DNA from: Solirubrobacterales bacterium
GTDB lineage: Bacteria; Actinomycetota; Thermoleophilia; Solirubrobacterales; 70-9
DNA: 6,408 nucleotides
Direction: 5' to 3'
Assembly: GCA_030835185.1 (NCBI GenBank)
Contig: JAUQWL010000123.1
Location: forward strand, 1-6,408
A model generated the notes under the pieces. The model searched no databases, was not told where the DNA came from, and saw only the letters and a program-made list of their open reading frames with translations. Numbering within the stretch: the first letter of the stretch is position 1; each line of letters opens with the position of its first letter. Made by a program: the position numbers and the translations under genes. This document shows, one piece after another, positions 1 to 6,408 of the stretch.

Positions 1-176
1 GCGATCGTGGCCCGGGTCAGGTTGCGCTCGACCATCGAGCCGCCGCCGATCGAGCTGCCGCCCCCGCCGATACCGAAAGCCCCGGAGAGCCCGGCGTCCT
101 TGCCCGAGTGCAGCAGCACCAGGAAGATGAGCAGTATCGCAATACCAGCCTGTATGACAGCGAGAATCGTGAACAT
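1..176 (-). CDS. secG: SecG, protein translocase subunit (partial, 3' end outside window)
   Basis: This is the small membrane subunit of the SecYEG channel, which exports unfolded proteins across the cytoplasmic membrane. 58 codons are visible from ATG at 176; the rest runs off the left edge. Residues 1-22 form a hydrophobic helix. They are followed by HSGKDAGLSGAFG (23-35), the conserved SecG loop, which is usually QSGKGxGLSGAFGG. A Gly/Ser-rich linker leads to MVERNLTRATI (48-58), which matches the conserved MERNLTR segment that enters the second helix. The start lies 13 bp after the stop of the ccmI-like gene on the same strand, so it is probably the last visible gene of the ccmEF transcript, although no clear Shine-Dalgarno precedes it. 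The family call rests on the two conserved segments and is secure. Confidence 0.93.
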   Translation of the reverse strand, partial: MFTILAVIQAGIAILLIFLVLLHSGKDAGLSGAFGIGGGGSSIGGGSMVERNLTRATI

Positions 177-189
177 TCAGCGACGGAGT

Positions 190-479
190 CTAGCCGTTCG
201 CCGGTTTTTGGTTGTCCCGGGCCTCGTCGAGCTTCCTGAGCAGCTCTACGGCGTCGTTTCGCAGTTCCTGGTTCACCCGGTCGTAATCGTCCTTGGTCAG
301 CTTGCCCGTCTTCAGGTCCACCTCGGCGTCGCGGATCTCGCGGAACTTGGCATCCCGCGCAGCCTCGAGGGCGGCGACCGCCGGATCCTCGGTCACCGTT
401 CCGTGACCACTTCCCCAGAACGGGTAGCTGACGAAGGCAGCGGTCGCAGCAGCCATGAGTACGAAATATGCGAACTCCA

Positions 480-480
<1 letters not shown>
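190..480 (-). CDS. Short CcmI-like cytochrome c biogenesis protein
   Basis: 96-aa protein with one N-terminal membrane helix (about residues 3-22). A charged, probably coiled-coil segment follows at about 34-86, of the form LEAARDAKFREIRDAEVDLK then TGKLTKDDYDRVNQEL. The pattern 'E-x2-REI-x-D-x-E-x-D-x3-GKL-x3-DY-x3-NQEL' is the one seen at the N-terminus of CcmI/CycH. The TPR domain that follows in proteobacterial CcmI, which holds the apocytochrome C-terminus, is absent. It may therefore be a membrane-anchored accessory of CcmF/CcmH rather than a full chaperone. I chose the ATG at 480 because it overlaps the ccmF stop as TGATG and has AGAAAGG seven bases upstream. A start at 519 would add 13 hydrophilic residues before the membrane helix. 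The ccm assignment also leans on the position directly after ccmF. Confidence 0.72.
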
Positions 481-2646
<2,166 letters not shown>

Positions 2647-2654
<8 letters not shown>

Positions 2655-3045
2655 TCTTCTTCTCCGAGAATTTCGAGGGGCATTTGGTCACGAGCGTATC
2701 CCGCTCCCCCACGAAAATCCCGTTCTCAACCGTCCCCTTCAGCACGATCTCTCGGCCACCCCGGAAGGGGTCGGGGATGACGCCGCTGTAGGTGGCCGGA
2801 ATCGAGCCCGCCCCGTCGCGGTCCCGAACCTCGAAGCGGATGCCGTCGGCCTGCTTCTGAATCGATCCGGGCACGACCTTTCCGGTCATCTCATAACTCT
2901 TGCCGGGAATCGCGTCAGCGAGTTCCGAAGGCTGGCGGGCCTCGCTCGAAGCGTTGAAGGACGTGTAGACGAGACCGGTTGCGAGGACGAGTGCGAAACC
3001 GAGCGCGACGAACAGCCTGACCTGTCGTTTCTTCTGGGGATCCAT
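2647..3045 (-). CDS. ccmE: CcmE, haem chaperone, Cys-type with CXXXF motif
   Basis: Periplasm-side haem chaperone that receives haem from CcmC/CcmAB and hands it to CcmF. 132 aa: short basic N-terminus, one membrane anchor at about 9-27, then the OB-fold beta-barrel domain. YEMTGKVVPGSI, ATYSGVIPDPFRGG and VLKGTVENGIFVGERDTLVTK match the usual CcmE strand order. The haem-attaching position carries Cys122 (CPSKF) instead of the classical His of HXXXY. A CXXXY form is known from archaea and Desulfovibrio; here the Tyr is Phe126. The C-terminal tail after the Cys is only 10 residues. I chose ATG at 3045, which puts the usual short basic segment before the anchor. An upstream ATG at 3093 would add 16 residues with two Cys, unlike the family. 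No Shine-Dalgarno precedes 3045, so a very short or absent leader is likely. It overlaps ccmF by 8 bp. Confidence 0.93.
2662..2665 (-). promoter_or_regulatory. Ribosome binding site deciding the ccmF start
   Basis: On the minus strand GGAG is followed by the 7-base spacer AAGAAGA and then ATC at 2654-2652. This is standard spacing for initiation, and it lies inside the last codons of ccmE. No ATG, GTG or TTG in the ccmF frame is near it. A GTG at 2641 is in the wrong frame. Confidence 0.55.
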
Positions 3046-3057
3046 ACGGCGACACGG

Positions 3058-3066
3058 ATTATTGCA
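3058..3066 (-). promoter_or_regulatory. Candidate extended -10 element for the ccmE operon
   Basis: The minus strand reads TGC then AATAAT, five of six matches to TATAAT with an extended TGn. It ends 12 bases before the ccmE ATG at 3045. Transcription would start near 3051, giving a leader of only about six bases, which fits the missing Shine-Dalgarno. No convincing -35 box is visible. It is an AT-rich spot in a GC-rich gap of 62 bp. Confidence 0.4.
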
Positions 3067-3092
3067 AGGCGGCGGTCCCGACGTGTCCTCCA

Positions 3093-3101
3093 TGCGAGAA
3101 T
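3093..3101 (+). promoter_or_regulatory. Candidate extended -10 element for the SDR gene
   Basis: The plus strand reads TGC then GAGAAT (four of six matches), ending six bases before the ATG at 3108. If used, the mRNA would begin at or next to the start codon and be leaderless, in line with the lack of a good Shine-Dalgarno. The match is weak and may be chance. Confidence 0.22.
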
Positions 3102-3107
3102 CGGCGC

Positions 3108-3815
3108 ATGGACAGCGAAAGGAAGGTTCTCGTCATCACCGGTGCCGGCAGCGGGATCGGGGCCGCCACGGCTCACGCGGTCAAAGACCGATACCGGTTC
3201 GTGCTCGCAGGCCGGCGCCTCGAGCCGCTCGAAGAACTGGCCGAGAGACTCGGCGGATCGGAGAACGCGATCGCCGTCTCCTGCGACGTGACCGAGTTCG
3301 AACAGGTCGAAGAGATGGTTGCCGGAGCAGTTGAGACCTTCGGTGGGATCGATGCCGTATTCGCCAATGCCGGTTTCGGGGCGAGCCGGGGGTTTCTCGA
3401 AGAGTCGCCCGAGCATTGGCGCTCGATGGTCCTGACCAACGTGCTCGGACCGGCACTGACCATCCGGGCCACGCTGCCCCATCTGCTCGAAAAGGGTGAC
3501 GGACACTTCCTGATCACAAGCTCGATAGCCGGACGCCGCATCCTTCCCGGCTCGCTCTACTCGGCGACGAAGTTCGCCGCGACCGCAATCGGCGAAGCCC
3601 TGCGGGCGGAGCTGCGCGCCCGCGAGGACGGCAACCGCATCCGGGTGACCCTGATCGAGCCGGGCATGGTCGATACGCCGTTCTTCGACGACCCGCCCGG
3701 CGACAGCGCCCTGAAGGACGAGGACGTCGCACGCGCGGTCGGTTTCGCCCTCGAGCAGCCCTCGACCGTCGACGTCAACGAGATCCTGATCCGCCCGATC
3801 GGCCAGAGAGCCTGA
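3108..3815 (+). CDS. Classical short-chain dehydrogenase/reductase (SDR family)
   Basis: 235-aa soluble oxidoreductase of the classical SDR type, with a single Rossmann-like domain. The dinucleotide-binding loop TGAGSGIG is at 11-18. AGRR at 34-37 puts arginines after strand 2, which suggests NADP(H) over NAD(H). D60-V61 contacts the adenine, and NAG is at 87-89. The catalytic set is N111, S138, Y151 and K155 (YSATK), followed by EPGMVDTPF at 184-192. All the catalytic residues are present, so the enzyme should be active. The sequence does not reveal the substrate; relatives include YdfG-type and other broad-specificity reductases. It is divergent from ccmE across 62 bp, and its last 41 bp overlap the 3' end of the glycosyltransferase on the other strand. 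Nothing links it to cytochrome c maturation except position. Confidence 0.93.
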   Translation: MDSERKVLVITGAGSGIGAATAHAVKDRYRFVLAGRRLEPLEELAERLGGSENAIAVSCDVTEFEQVEEMVAGAVETFGGIDAVFANAGFGASRGFLEESPEHWRSMVLTNVLGPALTIRATLPHLLEKGDGHFLITSSIAGRRILPGSLYSATKFAATAIGEALRAELRAREDGNRIRVTLIEPGMVDTPFFDDPPGDSALKDEDVARAVGFALEQPSTVDVNEILIRPIGQRA

Positions 3816-4836
3816 GCAGCAGCCGGACCAGGCCCCAGTAGGACCTGAGCAGCAGCCGTACGGGGCCGGTGCTGACGAAGGCCGGAAAGTAGGGAGAGTC
3901 GAGGTCGGCGGTCATGATCCCGGCGAGCCGGTCCGCCGATATCCGGCGTGAAGCCTGGATCCTGCGACGCTCGCGAAGCAGCCGCGGCAGCCAGCGCAGG
4001 AAGGCGAAGTCGGCCGCCAGCTTGCTGCGCAGCCATCCGCCCCGGGACGCCGCCGCGAGAATCGCGACCTCGGTCAGCATCAGCACAGGCGCGACCGGCA
4101 GCAGCAGGGCGGCCGGATAGGTCCTGACGATCATCGCCAGCCGGTTGCGCTCGAGCCAGAAGAACTTCCGGCTACGGAAAGCGGGGTCGTAGTCGTGATC
4201 GACGACGGCGTCCCCGACCAGACCGATCGTCCCGCCGGCCAGCCTGAGCCGGACCGAGAGGTCGGTGTCTTCCTGGTAGAGGAAGAAACGATCGGGGAAA
4301 CCGCCGACCCGCCTCCAGCCCGCCCGCGGAATGGCCAGGCATGCCCCCGACATCGTCGGCACTTCACCCGATGGAGCCGGCTCGTCCACCGGAAGCCCGT
4401 GGCTTCCCGCCCAGGCGAAACCGGTGAAGTGAATGGGGTTGCCGGCGGAGTTGACCACCCGCCTGCCGTCTTCTTCACAGAGGACGAGCGCCATCCAGGC
4501 CGCCCAGCCGCAACCGTCGGTCACCGGGCGGCGGATAGCCTCGCCGAAGCCGGGTTCGGGTTTCGCATCCGGATTCAGGATGACCAGAAGGTCGCCTCGA
4601 GCATCGGCAGCGCCACGGTTGACCGCTGCCGCATAGCCGGCGTTCCGGCCCATCAGGATCATCCGTACCGACGCCAGAGTGCGGGTTGCGACCCCCGACG
4701 GATCGTCGGAGGAGCCGTTGTCGACGATGATCACCTCGTCATCCGGGCCGAGTTCGGGGGCCAGCGCAGGCAGCGTCCGGGCCAGATCATCGGCCGAGTT
4801 CCAGGCCACTATCACCACGGAGATCGAAGGTCTCAA
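3775..4836 (-). CDS. Family-2 glycosyltransferase, rhamnosyltransferase-like
   Basis: 353-aa GT-A fold enzyme that would transfer a sugar from a nucleotide sugar to a cell-envelope glycan. ISVVIVAWN (5-13) is strand 1. VDNGSSDD (38-45) and NPDAKP (88-93) bind the nucleotide and metal. SGACLAIPR is at 163-171. FFLYQEDTDLSVRLRLAG (184-201) holds the acidic catalytic-base region, and ERNR is at 229-232. A hydrophobic stretch at about 240-264 and a very basic C-terminal part suggest membrane association. This layout is typical of WbbL-like rhamnosyltransferases, but donor and acceptor cannot be read from the sequence. The start is TTG at 4836, the only usable start before strand 1 except internal GTGs at 4818 and 4815; a stop inside the tRNA (4888-4890) limits the frame. 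The C-terminus carries a short internal duplication (VRLLLR twice) and overlaps the SDR gene. Confidence 0.9.
   Translation of the reverse strand: MRPSISVVIVAWNSADDLARTLPALAPELGPDDEVIIVDNGSSDDPSGVATRTLASVRMILMGRNAGYAAAVNRGAADARGDLLVILNPDAKPEPGFGEAIRRPVTDGCGWAAWMALVLCEEDGRRVVNSAGNPIHFTGFAWAGSHGLPVDEPAPSGEVPTMSGACLAIPRAGWRRVGGFPDRFFLYQEDTDLSVRLRLAGGTIGLVGDAVVDHDYDPAFRSRKFFWLERNRLAMIVRTYPAALLLPVAPVLMLTEVAILAAASRGGWLRSKLAADFAFLRWLPRLLRERRRIQASRRISADRLAGIMTADLDSPYFPAFVSTGPVRLLLRSYWGLVRLLLRLSGRSGGSGSR
3811..3858. repeat. Direct repeat of 15 bp with 33-bp period in the glycosyltransferase 3' end
   Basis: CCTGAGCAGCAGCCG occurs at 3811-3825 and 3844-3858 on the plus strand. The 33-bp offset is exactly 11 codons. 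In the glycosyltransferase frame it encodes RLLLR at 327-331 and 338-342, each preceded by Val. The copy at 3811 contains the TGA stop of the SDR gene. It looks like an old in-frame tandem duplication. Confidence 0.6.
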
Positions 4837-4909
4837 AGCGGACGACGGGGATCGAACCCGCGACCTCGAGCTTGGGAAGCTCGCGCTCTACCAACTGAGC
4901 TACGTCCGC
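4837..4909 (-). tRNA. tRNA-Gly (anticodon CCC)
   Basis: A 73-nt complete cloverleaf on the minus strand. The acceptor stem GCGGACG/CGTCCGC has 7 perfect pairs. The D stem is GCTC/GAGC with loop AGTTGGTA. The anticodon stem CGAGC/GCTCG carries the loop TTCCCAA, with anticodon CCC at 4876-4874. The variable loop is AGGTC, and the T arm is GCGGG-TTCGATC-CCCGT. G1-C72, C2-G71 and discriminator U73 agree with glycine identity in bacteria. CCA is not encoded: the next bases are TTG, the apparent start of the glycosyltransferase. It would decode GGG codons. Confidence 0.96.
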
Positions 4910-4918
4910 GCCCGGGCC

Positions 4919-4924
4919 ATACTA
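4919..4924 (-). promoter_or_regulatory. Candidate -10 box for tRNA-Gly
   Basis: TAGTAT on the minus strand (four of six to TATAAT), ending nine bases before the mature tRNA 5' end at 4909. It would start transcription at about 4912 with almost no leader to be trimmed by RNase P. No clear -35 box is seen at 16-18 bases. The placement is good but the match is modest. Confidence 0.35.
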
Positions 4925-4948
4925 CGCGAGCCCCGGCGGTCTCTTCTT

Positions 4949-4954
4949 CATACT
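4949..4954 (+). promoter_or_regulatory. Candidate -10 box for the ccmG-ccmH operon
   Basis: CATACT on the plus strand (four of six to TATAAT), ten bases before the TTG start at 4965. It would give a leader of only a few bases. It shares the 55-bp gap with the divergent tRNA promoter. This is weak evidence, based mainly on position. Confidence 0.22.
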
Positions 4955-4964
4955 CTGAGCTGCC

Positions 4965-5543
4965 TTGAACCTGAAGACCTCAATCACTGCGATCGGCGTT
5001 GCCGCCCTGGTCGCCTTCCTCGTCTGGGGACTGGTCAATGCCGGCGACGGTGGAATCGCCACCGGAGAACCGGTACCGACGAAGACCCTTCCGACGCTCC
5101 CTCCCGGTGGAGAAGGCTCTCTTGCCGACTATCGGGGCCGGTGGGTCCTGCTCAACGTCTGGGCGTCGTGGTGCATCCCCTGCCGCGAGGAGTCTCCGGC
5201 CCTGGACCGCTTCGAGGCCGGGAACCGCGACCGGATCGCCGTGCTCGGAATCGATACGCGCGACCTGACCGACGACGCACTCGCCTTCATGGAGGAGTAC
5301 GACATCGCCTACGACCAGCTTCGCGACGCCAGCGGCGAGTACGCCGACGACCTCGAGACGACCGGAGTGCCGGAGTCCTTCCTGGTCGACCCCGATGGCA
5401 ACCTGGTCGCGCACTTCCCCGGCCCCTTCCGCGACCTGGCTGAAATCGAGAAGTTCGCGGCACCCGCGATCGGAAAAGCAGAGCCGACTCCGGGCGAAGA
5501 TGGCTCCACCGGGGAAGCCGGCTCGGGGGGCTCGCTACCGTGA
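4965..5543 (+). CDS. ccmG: TlpA/ResA/CcmG-type thiol-disulfide oxidoreductase
   Basis: 192-aa membrane-anchored thioredoxin-fold protein that would reduce the cysteines of apocytochrome c (or of CcmH) on the outer face of the membrane before haem ligation. One signal anchor is at about 7-24. A short linker leads to WVLLNVWASWCIPCREESPA (60-79), where C70 and C73 form the active-site CXXC. The cis-Pro loop is GVPESFLVDPDGN (134-146). The acidic segment between the CXXC and the cis-Pro is normal for the TlpA/ResA group. The C-terminal 20 residues are a low-complexity Gly/Ser/Glu tail. The start is TTG at 4965, which gives the usual short basic N-terminus (MNLK) before the helix; there is no clear Shine-Dalgarno. 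It overlaps ccmH as GTGA, so both are probably one operon. The assignment as CcmG rather than a generic TlpA/ResA comes from that coupling. Confidence 0.88.
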   Translation: MNLKTSITAIGVAALVAFLVWGLVNAGDGGIATGEPVPTKTLPTLPPGGEGSLADYRGRWVLLNVWASWCIPCREESPALDRFEAGNRDRIAVLGIDTRDLTDDALAFMEEYDIAYDQLRDASGEYADDLETTGVPESFLVDPDGNLVAHFPGPFRDLAEIEKFAAPAIGKAEPTPGEDGSTGEAGSGGSLP

Positions 5544-6106
5544 TTCCCGGTGTGAGCGGCCGGCACGGCATCGTCAGGCTCTTCGCGATCGCCACCCTGC
5601 TCGCCGCAATGGCCGCCGGCCTGCTGGCGCAGGCCGCCCTGGCCGAGACGAATGCCGCCCGGTCGCCGTCATCGCAGCCGGGGGTGCCGGCCGAAGGAAC
5701 GGTGGAGCCGCGGGCGAACCTTCCCGATCTCGAGGATGAGGTGATGTGCCCTATCTGCGGCACGCTGCTCGGCCTCTCGCGGGCACCCGCCGCCGAGCGC
5801 CAGCGGGTCTTCATGCGCAGGCTGATCGCAGAGGGCAAGACCGGGCAGGAGATCAAAGACGCCCTGGTCGCCGAGTACGGACCACAGGTGCTGGCCCTGC
5901 CGGACGACGAAGACACCAACTTCTTCGTATACGTCGTGCCCCTGGCCGGTCTGATCCTCGGTGCTCTCGCCGTGCTCTGGGCGGCGATCCGATGGCGGCG
6001 CAACCGCGGGGAAGGGCCGGCTTCAGACCGCGACGACATTCGCCCGGGCCCATCGGAGACCGACTCCTCCAGGCTCGACCAGGACCTGGCCGAGTACGAC
6101 TCCTAA
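5540..6106 (+). CDS. ccmH: CcmH/CycL-type cytochrome c biogenesis thiol protein
   Basis: 188-aa CcmH-family protein that acts with CcmG and CcmF to reduce and present the apocytochrome CXXCH motif. A signal peptide or anchor at about 11-36 is followed by a Pro/Ser-rich linker. The family domain runs from about 61 to 121: VMCPICGTLLGLSRAP with C70 and C73, then RVFMRRLIAEGKTGQEIKDA and LVAEYGPQVLALP. A membrane helix follows at about 129-150, then a charged cytoplasmic tail ending DLAEYDS. The classical motif is LRCxxCQ; here Arg is Met69 and Gln is Gly74, a form I associate with Gram-positive and deep-branching bacteria. The GTG at 5540 overlaps the ccmG stop as GTGA; a second GTG at 5552 is possible. 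A run of G at 5525-5530 could be a weak ribosome site. Confidence 0.9.
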   Translation: MIPGVSGRHGIVRLFAIATLLAAMAAGLLAQAALAETNAARSPSSQPGVPAEGTVEPRANLPDLEDEVMCPICGTLLGLSRAPAAERQRVFMRRLIAEGKTGQEIKDALVAEYGPQVLALPDDEDTNFFVYVVPLAGLILGALAVLWAAIRWRRNRGEGPASDRDDIRPGPSETDSSRLDQDLAEYDS

Positions 6107-6408
6107 CCTAGCCTCAAGACCCCCGTAAGCGCCCGAAAAACACCCCGGAGGCATCCGACTCATCAGTCAGAATGCGGTTTGCGACTCTGGTCACATCCCC
6201 GCCGTCACGGCCGGGGTCGCTCTGCCGGCGATTACGGTCTTGTTCCCGATCGGCCCGGTCGTGTTGCTCGCCCTCAACCGGACCTGGATCCGCCACGCCC
6301 GCCGCCGCGTCCTCAAAGGGGGGCGGAACAGCACCGGGAAGAGCGTCCGCCCGGGGATCTCGCCCTCAGATCGAGTCCACGTACGCAAGGACGGCGAGAA
6401 CTCGACGG
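6107..6408 (+). other. 302-bp terminal stretch; coding-like frame without a normal start
   Basis: After the ccmH stop there is no complete gene, RNA gene or convincing terminator. One plus-strand frame (codons in register with 6129) is open from the stop at 6126-6128 to the window edge. From about 6190 its third positions are nearly all G or C, as in the real genes here, while codons 6129-6190 are not. The encoded stretch is hydrophobic (AVTAGVALPAITVLF, PIGPVVLLALN) and then basic (RTWIRHARRR, LKGGRNSTGKSVRPG), like a membrane anchor and cytoplasmic or linker segment. The first ordinary start in this frame is TTG at 6240, in the middle of the hydrophobic part. An ATG at 6172 is in another frame, also open to the edge but with poorer codon composition. 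This could be the start of a gene with an unusual or mis-read start, or a decayed remnant. I do not recognise a family. Confidence 0.4.

Noticed and set aside
3046..3093. Upstream ATG at 3093 for ccmE
   Set aside because: It adds 16 residues with two Cys and several Pro before the basic N-terminus, is unlike the family, and would place the candidate -10 element inside the gene.
4837..4909. tRNA-Gly as an integration site for a mobile element
   Set aside because: No integrase, no second copy of the tRNA 3' end and no change in base composition are seen in the window.
4195..4968. Open plus-strand frame running through the glycosyltransferase and the tRNA
   Set aside because: It reads through a complete tRNA gene and antisense to a conserved enzyme, so it cannot be a real protein.
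6196..6216. GC-rich inverted repeat (CCCCG / CGGGG) as a terminator after ccmH
   Set aside because: The stem has internal mismatches, no T-run follows, and it lies inside the coding-like frame.

Overview
The window is GC-rich with a strong preference for G or C in third codon positions, and it is densely packed with genes. It most resembles a high-GC Gram-positive bacterium. The Cys-type CcmE, the short stand-alone CcmI-like protein and the CcmH with a VMCPICG motif together suggest a deep-branching actinobacterial lineage such as Thermoleophilia (Solirubrobacterales). That placement is an inference from family knowledge, not from a database search.

The main theme is System I (Ccm) cytochrome c maturation, arranged in two blocks that point away from each other. 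The left block is on the minus strand and reads ccmE (2647-3045), ccmF (480-2654), a ccmI-like gene (190-480) and secG (1-176, cut by the window edge). Its ccm genes overlap by a few bases, so they look translationally coupled. The right block is on the plus strand: a TlpA/CcmG-type thioredoxin (4965-5543) and ccmH (5540-6106), overlapping at GTGA. CcmE would carry haem to the CcmF synthetase. CcmG and CcmH would keep the apocytochrome CXXCH cysteines reduced and present them. The CcmI-like protein may assist. The haem-export and haem-loading genes ccmA, B, C and D are not in this window.

Between the blocks lie a classical short-chain dehydrogenase on the plus strand (3108-3815), a family-2 glycosyltransferase on the minus strand (3775-4836) that overlaps it tail to tail by 41 bp, and a tRNA-Gly(CCC) on the minus strand (4837-4909). 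The tRNA 3' end directly abuts the TTG start of the glycosyltransferase. The two divergent intergenic gaps, 62 bp (3046-3107) and 55 bp (4910-4964), must hold the promoters.

The last 302 bp after ccmH contain no complete gene. From about 6190 onward one plus-strand frame has coding-like third-position composition and encodes a hydrophobic stretch followed by a basic stretch, but it has no ordinary start codon where one is expected.

I see no CRISPR array, transposase, integrase, phage gene or obviously new multi-gene system. The points most worth checking are the apparent AUC start of ccmF, the CXXXF haem-site variant of CcmE, the tRNA/glycosyltransferase junction, and the start-less frame at the right end.
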